Assembly (NCBI GenBank): GCA_900768125.1
Contig: CAAGBS010000038.1
Span: 163,265 to 227,264 of the forward strand
Direction of reading: 5' to 3'
Length of the DNA stretch: 64,000 nt
Source of the DNA: Oscillospiraceae bacterium
GTDB taxonomy: Bacteria > Bacillota > Clostridia > Oscillospirales > Ruminococcaceae
This document shows positions 17,638 to 25,705 of the stretch, in pieces. The notes below the pieces were generated by a model, which had not been told where the DNA came from, did no database searches, and saw only the letters and a program-made list of their open reading frames with translations. Positions within the stretch are counted from its first letter, which is position 1; the number at the start of each line of letters is the position of its first letter. Both the position numbers and the translations under genes were made by a program.

Positions 17638-18444
17638 TCAGCCGTTCACAAGCGTTATGCACTTAGCCGGACACACTTCTGCGCAAATGCCGCAGCCTAC
17701 GCAGTACTGGTAATCTATGCTTGCGTGATTGTCCTTCACGGTTATCGCGCCGGACGGGCACTTTTTCTCGCAGAGATGGCAGCCAAGGCAGCCGTTTTTG
17801 CATATCGCGCGCGTTACCTTCGCGTTGTCCTTCGAGGAACAGCGCACCGCATAGGGGTAGTCCGCCGGGCGTATCTCGATAAGGTGATTCGGGCAGACTG
17901 CAACGCACTTTCCGCAGGCTCCGCACTTAGACTGGTCTACAACTGCAACGCCGTTGATGATGTGGATAGCGTCGTTCTCGCAGACTGCCACACAGTCGCC
18001 GTAGCCATCGCAGCCGGTGCGGCACATCTTCTTTCCGTTGTAGAATCGCTCCACAGCCGCGCAGCTGGGGGTGCCGTCAAACTCGAAGCGGTCCTCGACG
18101 GCGCCCTCGCAGCCGTTGCAGCGGACGAACGCAGCCTCGCGGACTGTTTCCAGCGCCTCGGTGCCCATTATCGAAGCTATCTTCGCTGCGGCAGCCGCTC
18201 CGCCGGGCTTGCAGCGGTTGGTGGGAGCTTCTCCCTTTGCGACCGCGTTCGCATAGCCCTCGCAGCCTGAGAATCCGCACGCGCCGCAGTTGGCGTTCGG
18301 GAGCGCTTCGACTATCTTTGCGACCGTCTCGTCAGTCTTCACGAAGAATATCTTTGAGCCAACAGTCAGCAGTATGCCGGAAGCCGCTCCGATGACCGCG
18401 AAAATCAGCACCGGCAGGATATAAGTCATAAAAATATCCATCAT
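17638..18444 (-). CDS. rnfB: Rnf complex subunit B (iron-sulfur protein)
   Basis: A 268-residue subunit of the ferredoxin:NAD+ oxidoreductase that couples electron flow from reduced ferredoxin to ion export. An N-terminal membrane helix (about 6-30) is followed by the characteristic NCGACGFSGCEGYANAV cluster site with its distal Cys. Several ferredoxin-type clusters follow, including KCGACGKCVAVCP, CLGCHLCEKKCP and YCVGCGICAEVCP, as in the long clostridial RnfB. It is the last gene of the operon. Its ATG overlaps the rnfA stop, and GGAGGTGT lies just ahead. It should receive electrons from ferredoxin on the cytoplasmic side. Confidence 0.96.
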   Translation of the reverse strand: MMDIFMTYILPVLIFAVIGAASGILLTVGSKIFFVKTDETVAKIVEALPNANCGACGFSGCEGYANAVAKGEAPTNRCKPGGAAAAAKIASIMGTEALETVREAAFVRCNGCEGAVEDRFEFDGTPSCAAVERFYNGKKMCRTGCDGYGDCVAVCENDAIHIINGVAVVDQSKCGACGKCVAVCPNHLIEIRPADYPYAVRCSSKDNAKVTRAICKNGCLGCHLCEKKCPSGAITVKDNHASIDYQYCVGCGICAEVCPAKCITLVNG

Positions 18445-19046
18445 ACACCTCCGAAAATGCCGTCGATAAGTCCGCCGAAGCCCAGGAACGACAGCGACAC
18501 GATGGAAGCCGCCACCAGAGTTATCGGCATTCCCTCAAATGCCTGCGGCACCTTGCAGCGCTCCAGACGGCCTCGCACGCCGGAGAATATCAGCATTGCC
18601 ATCATGAAGCCCAGACCGCCGCCTATAGCGTTGACGATGGATTCGCCGAAGCTGTAGTTGTTCTCCAGGTTCAGCAGCGTTACGCCGAGCACGGCGCAGT
18701 TGGTGGTGATGAGCGGGAGGTACACGCCCAGCGACTTGTAGAGCGCCGGAATGAACTTCTTCAGGAACATCTCCAGCAGCTGGACGAACACCGCGATTAT
18801 CAGAATGAACAGTATAGTATTGAGGTAGGTAAGCCCCATCGGCACCAGGAATCCATAGTACAGCGGGTATGTTACCGCAGTCGCGCACGCCATTACGAAC
18901 GTTACCGCAAGTCCCATTCCCAGCGAGCCGGAGGGATTCTTTGAAACGCCGAGGAACGGGCAGATTCCCATGAACTTCGACAGCACGAAGTTATCCATCA
19001 GTATTCCGGTGAGGAGAATTATCATCATGCTTCTTGCAAGCTCCAT
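18441..19046 (-). CDS. rnfA: Rnf complex subunit A
   Basis: A 201-residue membrane subunit with six helices. It has the family stretches NFVLSKFMGICPFLGVSK near the N-terminus and PLITTNCAVLGVTLLNLENN in the middle, which carry the conserved Cys of the membrane-embedded [2Fe-2S] site described for Rnf and Nqr complexes. It pairs structurally with RnfE, to which it is homologous, in inverted topology. The gene directly follows rnfE and overlaps rnfB by four bases (ATGA), indicating translational coupling. Confidence 0.97.
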   Translation of the reverse strand: MELARSMMIILLTGILMDNFVLSKFMGICPFLGVSKNPSGSLGMGLAVTFVMACATAVTYPLYYGFLVPMGLTYLNTILFILIIAVFVQLLEMFLKKFIPALYKSLGVYLPLITTNCAVLGVTLLNLENNYSFGESIVNAIGGGLGFMMAMLIFSGVRGRLERCKVPQAFEGMPITLVAASIVSLSFLGFGGLIDGIFGGV

Positions 19047-19736
19047 TTACTTCTCCTCCTTTTTCTCAGCTTCCGCAGAGGGACAGCCCTCAGCGCCGGC
19101 ACATCCGGAGCACCCGCCGCATGCGGCGCAGCCGGTAGCAGCCTTCGGCTTTTTGTGGGTCAGCTTGTTCACGAATGCGATGACGCAGCCCAGCACGAAG
19201 AATCCGCCCGCCGGAAGAATGAATATAGTCATAGGCTGGATAAAATCGGGACATATCTGAATGCCGAACCATGTGCCGCCGCCGAGTATCTCACGCACGG
19301 AGCCTACCGCAAGCAGCGCCATTGTGAAACCTACGCCCATTCCGGCGCCGTCCAGCGCGGAAGCGAGCACGTTGTTCTTGCTAGCGAACATCTCGGCGCG
19401 TCCGAGAATGATACAGTTAACCGTGATGAGCGGCAGGTAAATTCCCAGAGCGTCATAGATAGCCGGCATGTAAGCCTGCAGCACGAATCCCACCAGCGTA
19501 ACAAAGCCCGCGATGATCACTATAAACGAGGGCAGGCGCACCTGGTCGGGGATAATTTTCTTCATCAGGGAAATAACTATGTTCGAGCAGATAAGCACGA
19601 ATGTAGCCGCAGCGCCCATTCCTATCGCGTTTGAAGCCATAGTTGTGATGGCGAGTGTCGGACACATTCCCAGCAGCGTCACCAGCGTGGGGTTCTCCTT
19701 GATAAGACCCTTGGTAAATTCTTTCATGTAGCTCAC
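19047..19736 (-). CDS. rnfE: Rnf complex subunit E with cysteine-rich C-terminal tail
   Basis: A 229-residue membrane subunit homologous to RnfA, with six helices and the motifs ENPTLVTLLGMCPTLAITT and PLITVNCIILGRAEMFASKN carrying the conserved cluster Cys residues. After the last helix there is an added tail of about 35 residues that includes ATGCAACGGCSGCAGAEGC, five cysteines spaced CxxCxxCxxCx5C, and then a charged end. I do not know this tail from standard RnfE. The GTG start at 19736 overlaps the rnfG stop (GTGA) and has GGAGG nine bases upstream. A later in-frame ATG at 19727 is too far from that site. Confidence 0.95.
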   Translation of the reverse strand: MSYMKEFTKGLIKENPTLVTLLGMCPTLAITTMASNAIGMGAAATFVLICSNIVISLMKKIIPDQVRLPSFIVIIAGFVTLVGFVLQAYMPAIYDALGIYLPLITVNCIILGRAEMFASKNNVLASALDGAGMGVGFTMALLAVGSVREILGGGTWFGIQICPDFIQPMTIFILPAGGFFVLGCVIAFVNKLTHKKPKAATGCAACGGCSGCAGAEGCPSAEAEKKEEK

Positions 19737-20314
19737 TGCTGCTCACCTCCTGTGTACATTTCATATGCGGCAAGCGCGATGTTTACCGCTTTCGCAACGC
19801 CCCTTGACGAGAATGTCGCGGAAGTCACCGCCTGCACCTCGTTGTCAGCGGCGGGCGTGGACTTCACTATCTTCGCTTCGCCTGAGATACCCTTGAAGTT
19901 ATCGAGGAACTCCGGGTCGTTGGTCTTGGTGCCGAGTCCGGGGGTCTCCTCCCCGACTGAAACAACTGCAACGCCTGCAACGGCACCGTCCTTTACGCCT
20001 ACGAGAATATCGAAGCCGTCCTTGTAGCCCTTGGATTTGATGTCAAACGCAAGGCTTCCGTCGTTCTTCTCGATAACTTTGATTATGCGCGCGATATCCG
20101 GAAGATTTTCGAGTTTCTGCTCCCATTCCTCCGCCGGGACTACGCTGTAATCCTCCTCAGCCCCGCCGTAAACGGCGATGGCAGCCGCCGACTGCTTGTC
20201 GGTGAGTATTCCGGAGGTGTCAACATAAGTAACATTGTACATCACGATGATGAGCGCTGAAATTATCGCGACTATTGCCGCAAGCGTCAGCGCAGGTCTT
20301 GGTGAAATGCTCAT
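19733..20314 (-). CDS. rnfG: Rnf complex subunit G (covalent FMN protein)
   Basis: A 193-residue subunit with one N-terminal membrane helix (about residues 9-29) and an extracytoplasmic FMN-binding domain. The flavin attachment region is AVTSATFSSRGV, in which the second Thr of the S/T-x-A-T motif carries covalent FMN in characterised Rnf and Nqr proteins. VGEETPGLGTK is also typical. It hands electrons along the membrane arm. The gene overlaps rnfD by four bases and rnfE by four bases. Confidence 0.95.
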   Translation of the reverse strand: MSISPRPALTLAAIVAIISALIIVMYNVTYVDTSGILTDKQSAAAIAVYGGAEEDYSVVPAEEWEQKLENLPDIARIIKVIEKNDGSLAFDIKSKGYKDGFDILVGVKDGAVAGVAVVSVGEETPGLGTKTNDPEFLDNFKGISGEAKIVKSTPAADNEVQAVTSATFSSRGVAKAVNIALAAYEMYTGGEQQ

Positions 20315-21270
20315 TTCTGCTTGACCTCCTTCTGTTCCTTCTTGGCTCCCAGCGGCTTCGGCATGGATATCTTGTCGATGTAGGGGGTGAGTATATTCAT
20401 CAGGAGAATAGAATAGGAAACGCCCTCGGGCAGGCTGGCGAACTGTCTTATCAGGAACGTGAAGATACCGCAGCCTATGCCGAAGAACAGCTTTCCTTTC
20501 TGCGTCAGCGGGGTGGTGGAGTAGTCGGTCGCCATGAAGAACGCACCGAGGAACAGTCCGCCGGACATCAGCTGATACAGAGTGTAGTTGAGGTCGAATC
20601 CGCTGTAGAGCAGCGTCAGCACTGCGACAGTGCCGATGAATGCCAGCGGAGTAGTCGGCGTGATAAGCCCTCTCACGCAGAGGTAAACGCCGCCGACAAG
20701 CAGCGCGGCAACGCAGGTCTCGCCTAGGCAGCCGCCGCGCACGCCGAGGAACATATCCAGCAGCGAGGGGAGCGCGTCCTGCTCAGCCGCAAGCGGGGTC
20801 GCAGCGGTAACTGCGTCAGCGCCGTTAAGATAAGCAAACGGCGCAGTCCACCTGGTCATAGCCGCAGTGAACGACAGCATGAGAACTATTCTCGCGGTGA
20901 TGGCAGGGTTCGCGAAGTTCTGACCGATACCGCCGAACAGCATTTTGACTACGACGATAGCGACAAAGCAGCCGATGACCGCCATGTACACCGGAAGCTC
21001 CACCGGCAGGTTGAACGCCAGCAGCATTCCGGTAACGACTGCGGAAAGGTCGTGTATCGAGTTAGGCTTTTTCGTCACCTTGCAGAACAGGAACTCGAAC
21101 AGAACGCAGCACGCGCAGCAGATGACAGTCAGCACCAGCGCCTTTAATCCGAAGATGACAGTTGCAGCCGCCAGCGCCGGAAGCATCGCTATGATCACAT
21201 TCAGCATGACTTTCTGAGTGGACATCGCGCTGCGGATATGCGGCGACGGCTCTACTATAAGTTTATTCAT
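20311..21270 (-). CDS. rnfD: Rnf complex subunit D (membrane flavoprotein)
   Basis: A 319-residue subunit with about nine to ten membrane helices. The start region PSPHIRSAMSTQKVMLNVII and the FMN attachment site ADAVTAATPLA are diagnostic for RnfD/NqrB. It forms the ion-translocating core together with RnfA and RnfE. Whether the pump uses Na+ or H+ cannot be decided by eye. The gene lies nine bases after rnfC and overlaps rnfG by four bases. Confidence 0.96.
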   Translation of the reverse strand: MNKLIVEPSPHIRSAMSTQKVMLNVIIAMLPALAAATVIFGLKALVLTVICCACCVLFEFLFCKVTKKPNSIHDLSAVVTGMLLAFNLPVELPVYMAVIGCFVAIVVVKMLFGGIGQNFANPAITARIVLMLSFTAAMTRWTAPFAYLNGADAVTAATPLAAEQDALPSLLDMFLGVRGGCLGETCVAALLVGGVYLCVRGLITPTTPLAFIGTVAVLTLLYSGFDLNYTLYQLMSGGLFLGAFFMATDYSTTPLTQKGKLFFGIGCGIFTFLIRQFASLPEGVSYSILLMNILTPYIDKISMPKPLGAKKEQKEVKQK

Positions 21271-21279
21271 ATATTGACC

Positions 21280-22584
21280 TCACTTCCCTTTGTTTGCGGC
21301 TTCCTGCTGGCGGAGGAAATCCTTTGCGAGCTGATTCTTCTCGGCAAGGTTCCGGCGCGCCGGGCATACGAAGCTGCATGCGCCGCAGTTCATGCACAGA
21401 TTGACTTTCAGCTTTTTCAGCAGCTCGGCATTACGGGTCTCATATGCGTGTTCCAGTTCGGTGGGCATGAGGTTCAGCGAGCAGGCTCTTATGCAGCGCC
21501 CGCAGCGTATGCAGGGGGATTCCTGATACTTCGGTGCGTCACAGAACAGCAGCACTGCGTTTGTCGTCTTTGCAAGGGGTGTGTCCGGGTCGAATGCGCA
21601 CATACCCATCATCGGACCGCCCATGATTATCTTGTCCGGCTGCTTCCTCAGCGAAGCGAATCCCACCACGCTGTGCAGAAGCGTTCCCACCGGCACAAAG
21701 AAGTTGCAGGGGGAGTTCACTATATTTCCGTCCACCGTTATGCGGCGCTTCACCAGCGGCATTCCGGTGCGCATGTAGGAATGTATGAAGCCCGCGGTGG
21801 ACACGTTCATTACAACGCAGCCCACGTCTGACGGAAGCATTCCCTCGCCGACTATACGTCCGGTCAGGTTGTGCACCAGCACCTTTTCAGCGCCCTGCGG
21901 ATAGCAGCTGGGCAGCTTCTTTACCTCTATCTCAGGTATGGAGGCGGTCAGCTTGGTGAGCTTGGATATAGCCTCCGGCTTGTCGGATTCTATTCCGATT
22001 ATCGCTTTGGGTATCTCCAGCCATTTAAGCACCAGTTTTATGCCGCCTATCACCGCGTCCGTGTTCTCGATGAGTTCGCGGTAATCGGAAGTTATGTACG
22101 GCTCGCACTCCGCGCCGTTTATCAGCAGATATTCGATATTGACCTTGCTGCGGTCGTACGCAAGCTTGACGTGAGTAGGGAATCCCGCGCCGCCAAGACC
22201 GATGGCTCCGCTCTCGCGGACCGCCTTAATGAAATCCTCCCGGGACTCCACCACCGGCGGCTTGATATCCGGACAAACCTCCATGCGGTTGTCCGACTTT
22301 ATCGTGACAGTCTTGCACAGCCTGCCGCCGACATTCATGACGTCCTTTATCTCGGTAACGTCCCCGCTTATCGAAGCATGGACCGGCGCAGACATGAACG
22401 CCCCCGTATCTCCGATCTTCTGTCCCACGAGAACATGGTCTCCGACCTTTACCAGCGGGTCGCAGGGCGCGCCGATATGCTGCGCCATGCTTATCGTCAC
22501 TGTTTCCGGAACGGGCACCTTTCTCGTCAGCTGATCTGCTGAGCCGCTGAAATGCGGCAGATGAACTGAATGCAGCCTTGACAA
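21280..22584 (-). CDS. rnfC: Rnf complex subunit C (NADH/FMN and iron-sulfur subunit)
   Basis: A 434-residue peripheral subunit that exchanges electrons with NAD+. It has the glycine-rich SGAIGLGGAGFPTHVKL nucleotide/FMN site and two [4Fe-4S] motifs, CIRCGRCIRACSLNLMP and CMNCGACSFVCPARRNL, near the C-terminus. The N-terminal biotinyl-lipoyl-like segment is also present. The start codon is TTG at 22584, supported by AGGGGTGG seven bases upstream. It is the first gene of the rnfCDGEAB operon, in the order usual for clostridia. Confidence 0.96.
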   Translation of the reverse strand: MSRLHSVHLPHFSGSADQLTRKVPVPETVTISMAQHIGAPCDPLVKVGDHVLVGQKIGDTGAFMSAPVHASISGDVTEIKDVMNVGGRLCKTVTIKSDNRMEVCPDIKPPVVESREDFIKAVRESGAIGLGGAGFPTHVKLAYDRSKVNIEYLLINGAECEPYITSDYRELIENTDAVIGGIKLVLKWLEIPKAIIGIESDKPEAISKLTKLTASIPEIEVKKLPSCYPQGAEKVLVHNLTGRIVGEGMLPSDVGCVVMNVSTAGFIHSYMRTGMPLVKRRITVDGNIVNSPCNFFVPVGTLLHSVVGFASLRKQPDKIIMGGPMMGMCAFDPDTPLAKTTNAVLLFCDAPKYQESPCIRCGRCIRACSLNLMPTELEHAYETRNAELLKKLKVNLCMNCGACSFVCPARRNLAEKNQLAKDFLRQQEAANKGK

Positions 22585-22662
22585 ATAATACCACCCCTTT
22601 TTGTGAATATAAAACCTATCTATGATTGTACATTTCAGCTATATGAAAGCGTACATATCTTT

Positions 22663-22691
22663 ATTCTACATTAAAACAGCAGAATTGTCAA
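22663..22691 (-). promoter_or_regulatory. Promoter of the rnfCDGEAB operon
   Basis: TTGACA (22686-22691), 17-base spacer and TAGAAT (22663-22668) on the minus strand; the leader to rnfC is about 70 bases. Confidence 0.78.
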
Positions 22692-22772
22692 CACAAAATG
22701 TAAGAAATATGATAATTTTGTGATAATACGCATGATTTGTACGCAGTTTTTCAACTCAGCCGCAAAAACAAG

Positions 22773-22801
22773 TTGACAAAACCGCCGAAATATAGTAAAA
22801 T
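22773..22801 (+). promoter_or_regulatory. dapL promoter
   Basis: TTGACA (22773-22778), 17-base spacer and TAAAAT (22796-22801), divergent from the rnf promoter. Confidence 0.78.
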
Positions 22802-22854
22802 ATAGTTTGGACTAATTCCGTGTGGAACTACAACATCAGAAAGGACATGAACAA

Positions 22855-24060
22855 ATGGCAAAGCTGAACGAAAACTTCTTCAACCTGAAAAAGAACTACC
22901 TATTTATTGATATCGGCAAACGCGTAAAGGCATACACAGCCGCTCACCCCGAGGCGAAACTCATCAGAATGGGTATCGGCGACGTAACACAGCCGCTCGC
23001 TCCGGTAGTTGTGGACGCTATGGTAAAGGCTTCCAAGGAGATGGGCGTAAAGGAAACATTCCGCGGCTACGAGGACAGCGGCGCAGGCTACGACTTCCTT
23101 CGTGAAGCCGTTTCCGACTACTACAAAAGTTTCGGCGCAGACGTTGACCCCGCCGTTATCCACATCAGCGACGGCGCAAAGAGCGACTGCGGCAACATCA
23201 TCGACATTTTCGGCGAGGGCAACACTGTAGTTGTCACCGACCCGGCTTATCCGGTTTACGTTGACAGCAACATCATGAGCGGCAACACAGTCGTTTACGC
23301 AAACTCCACCGAGGAGAACGGTTTCGCTGCAATGCCCCCCAAGGACGTTAAGGCTGACCTTATCTACCTCTGCTCCCCGAACAATCCTACCGGCTCGGTA
23401 TACACCAAGGCGCAGCTCAAGGAATGGGTTGACTACGCGCTGGCTAACGAAGCAGTCATCATTTTTGACGCTGCCTACGAAGCGTTCATCACCGAAGCCG
23501 ACCTGCCCAGAAGCATTTATCTTATCGAGGGTGCGAAGAAGTGCGCCATCGAGATATGCTCTCTGTCCAAGACCGCCGGCTTCACCGGAACGCGATGCGG
23601 CTACACCGTCGTTCCCGATGAGCTTATCCAGAAGGACAGCAAGGGCAATGAAGTAAAGATAGCAGACCTCTGGAACAGACGCCAGGGCAGCAAGTTCAAC
23701 GGCGTATCCTATCCGGTACAGCGTGCGGCTGAGGCTGTGTTCACCGAAGAGGGACAGAAGCAGACAAAGGCCACCATCGCTTACTATCAGGAGAACGCGC
23801 GCATAATCGCAAAGACCTGCGATGAACTTGGGGTCAAGTACACCGGCGGCATCAACTCCCCATACATCTGGCTGAAGAGCCCGAACGGCATGGGAAGCTG
23901 GGAATTTTTCGATTATCTACTCAACGAAATTCAGGTAGTCGGCACACCGGGCGCTGGCTTCGGTGCTAACGGCGACGGCTGGTTCAGACTGACCGCATTC
24001 AGCACCCACGAGCTTACTACCGAAGCAATGGAAAGATTCAAGACCCTTTTCAAGAAGTAA
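22855..24060 (+). CDS. dapL: LL-diaminopimelate aminotransferase
   Basis: A 401-residue PLP enzyme of the class I/II fold. DapL converts tetrahydrodipicolinate directly to LL-diaminopimelate for lysine and peptidoglycan synthesis, a route typical of many clostridia. Family features are MGIGDVTQPLAP near the N-terminus, YLCSPNNPTGSVYT, and the PLP-lysine segment CSLSKTAGFTGTRCGY with Lys239. ATG 22855 is chosen because AAGGA lies nine bases upstream. The in-frame GTG at 22822 lies only about 14 bases past the likely transcription start. The gene is monocistronic with its own promoter and terminator. Confidence 0.95.
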   Translation: MAKLNENFFNLKKNYLFIDIGKRVKAYTAAHPEAKLIRMGIGDVTQPLAPVVVDAMVKASKEMGVKETFRGYEDSGAGYDFLREAVSDYYKSFGADVDPAVIHISDGAKSDCGNIIDIFGEGNTVVVTDPAYPVYVDSNIMSGNTVVYANSTEENGFAAMPPKDVKADLIYLCSPNNPTGSVYTKAQLKEWVDYALANEAVIIFDAAYEAFITEADLPRSIYLIEGAKKCAIEICSLSKTAGFTGTRCGYTVVPDELIQKDSKGNEVKIADLWNRRQGSKFNGVSYPVQRAAEAVFTEEGQKQTKATIAYYQENARIIAKTCDELGVKYTGGINSPYIWLKSPNGMGSWEFFDYLLNEIQVVGTPGAGFGANGDGWFRLTAFSTHELTTEAMERFKTLFKK

Positions 24061-24074
24061 TAACTTATACGCGA

Positions 24075-24108
24075 ACACCCCGAGGCGATGGCTCCGGGGT
24101 GTTTTTTT
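24075..24108 (+). terminator. dapL terminator
   Basis: ACACCCCG (24075-24082) pairs with CGGGGTGT (24095-24102), followed by a run of seven T. Confidence 0.85.
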
Positions 24109-24116
24109 ATTGATAA

Positions 24117-24620
24117 CTAAATGCTGTAATCAGCGATAACACGGTATTTTTCCAGCATTTCGGATTCTGATATAGTGCGGTTTGCCGGGCTTGTCGAGGG
24201 CAGGCAGACCGCTTTGATTCCGTCCGGGAAGAACCGTTCGTACAGCGACTGCGCCTTTTTCCCGGTGGTGAATACCGCTTTAATATCCGCAGATCGGAAT
24301 ATCACTTCCAGCCGATTCGGGACTGCATTCTTTATGCTGCTGTCGGACGCTCCGTCAATGCTGCATTCTGCGAGCACGTCCCACAGCGCAACGCCGTGAC
24401 GGAGACACATTTCACGCTTCCCGGGTATGTCCGCCGGGACTTCCTCGCCGAGAACCCCGCTCAGCATTCGCCAGAACCGGTTCTGCGGGTGCATATAGTA
24501 AAACCCCCGCTCCCTTGACTTTGGCGAGGGTATGGTCCCGAGTATCAGCACCCGGGAATTGCAGTCGAAAACCGGCGGGAACTCATGCTCCACCCGCGCG
24601 GCGCGGTTCTCAGAACTCAT
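24117..24620 (-). CDS. DNA-deoxyinosine / uracil-DNA glycosylase-like protein
   Basis: A 167-residue member of the uracil-DNA glycosylase superfamily. The catalytic loop is RVLILGTIPSPKSRERGFYY followed by HPQNRFWRML. This form, with GTIPS in place of the GQDPY motif, is typical of the bacterial hypoxanthine-DNA glycosylase group. A C-terminal motif LPSTSPANR corresponds to the H/N-x-S-P-A region. It removes deaminated bases at the start of base-excision repair. ATG 24620 is preferred over the upstream frame to 24677, because the earlier residues overlap the Dabb gene and match nothing. It is the last gene of the murA operon and overlaps the Dabb gene by 11 bases. Confidence 0.85.
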   Translation of the reverse strand: MSSENRAARVEHEFPPVFDCNSRVLILGTIPSPKSRERGFYYMHPQNRFWRMLSGVLGEEVPADIPGKREMCLRHGVALWDVLAECSIDGASDSSIKNAVPNRLEVIFRSADIKAVFTTGKKAQSLYERFFPDGIKAVCLPSTSPANRTISESEMLEKYRVIADYSI

Positions 24621-24897
24621 AGTCAACGCTGTGCGACTCTGTGCGGATAGATTTGCAGAACTTCGACACCTCGACATGAAGCGGATTAGTTGAATACGCT
24701 TTCAGCGCTTCCAGGCTGTCGAACTCGCTGACCAGCACCGCGTCAAAGCTGCGGTCGGAGGGATTCATGTTTATCCCGACCTCCATCGCGCGTATTTCGG
24801 GGATCTGCCCTTTCAGCGCAAGAAGCCTGTCGCGGAATATCAGCATGCTGTCATGCTCGCCCTCTTTGAATTTCCACATAACGATGTGCTTTATCAT
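24610..24897 (-). CDS. Dabb-domain (stress-responsive A/B barrel) protein
   Basis: A 95-residue single-domain protein of the dimeric alpha/beta barrel type. Typical features are the start MIKHIVMWKFKEG, the central AMEVGINMNPSDRSFDAVLV and the ending with YSTNPLHVEVSKF. Family members dimerise. Some bind small aromatic molecules, but the bacterial function is mostly unknown. It lies ten bases after the walJ-like gene and overlaps the DNA glycosylase gene, so all four genes from murA onward are probably co-transcribed. Confidence 0.85.
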   Translation of the reverse strand: MIKHIVMWKFKEGEHDSMLIFRDRLLALKGQIPEIRAMEVGINMNPSDRSFDAVLVSEFDSLEALKAYSTNPLHVEVSKFCKSIRTESHSVDYEF

Positions 24898-24907
24898 AAT
24901 TAACCTC

Positions 24908-25705
24908 TCAAACTACGATATATCTCCCCTGCGTCATGACCGGGGCGGTCTCCAATATGTAATCCTTGTCGCGGTGCATTCCCTTGCTGTGCAGGTAGTC
25001 CCGGGTGCATTTCTCGGCTGTGGCGGGGGTGTTGTTCTCGCGGCTGAGATGTCCAAGTATTATTTTTGTGGTACCGCTTTCCACCAGCTTTGCGGCAAAG
25101 TCCGCGGCGGCATTGTTGGAGAGATGTCCCTTTTCTCCGGCTATGCGGCGCTTCAGGTCGGTGGTGTAGTTCAGGTTCTTCGACAGCATTGAAGGATCGT
25201 AATTGCTTTCAAGCAGGACCGCGTCGCAGCCGAGCAGATTCTTCTCGACCTCGCTGGTTATTTTCCCGAGGTCGGTGCATACCGCCAGCCGTTTCCCAGC
25301 ATACTTTACGATGTAGCCCACGCTTTCGGGCGTATCGTGCGGGGTATGGAATGCAGTGACCTCGAAATCCGCGCTCTGGTACGGCTCGTGGAGCACATCG
25401 TACAGACGCACGTCCTCGGGTATTATCTCGCGAACCTCACGGCGAAGCTGCTGGATAGTCCCCGAGCTTGCGAAAACCGGGATATTCGTATGCTTCGTAA
25501 GCTGAAGCAGACCTTTGATATGGTCGATATGCTCGTGAGTGATGAACAGCGCCTCTATCTGCGACATCGACGTGTCGATAAGCTCCAGCGAATTTTTCAG
25601 CGCACGAAAGCTGCACCCGGCGTCAATCAGAATGCCGTGACCCCTGGTGCCGATAAATGTGGAGTTAGCGCTGCTGGAACTGCATATCGGGAATATCCGT
25701 GCCAT
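24908..25705 (-). CDS. MBL-fold metallohydrolase (WalJ/YycJ-like)
   Basis: A 265-residue metallo-beta-lactamase-fold protein. The metal site FITHEHIDHIKGLLQL (HxHxDH) and later GHLSRENNT fit the YycJ/WalJ group, a probable nuclease linked in Bacillus to cell-wall control and DNA replication fidelity. Here it follows murA, with ATG overlapping the murA TGA by one base (TGATG), not the usual walRK operon. It is cytoplasmic with no signal peptide. The exact substrate is not established for the family. Confidence 0.88.
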   Translation of the reverse strand: MARIFPICSSSSANSTFIGTRGHGILIDAGCSFRALKNSLELIDTSMSQIEALFITHEHIDHIKGLLQLTKHTNIPVFASSGTIQQLRREVREIIPEDVRLYDVLHEPYQSADFEVTAFHTPHDTPESVGYIVKYAGKRLAVCTDLGKITSEVEKNLLGCDAVLLESNYDPSMLSKNLNYTTDLKRRIAGEKGHLSNNAAADFAAKLVESGTTKIILGHLSRENNTPATAEKCTRDYLHSKGMHRDKDYILETAPVMTQGRYIVV

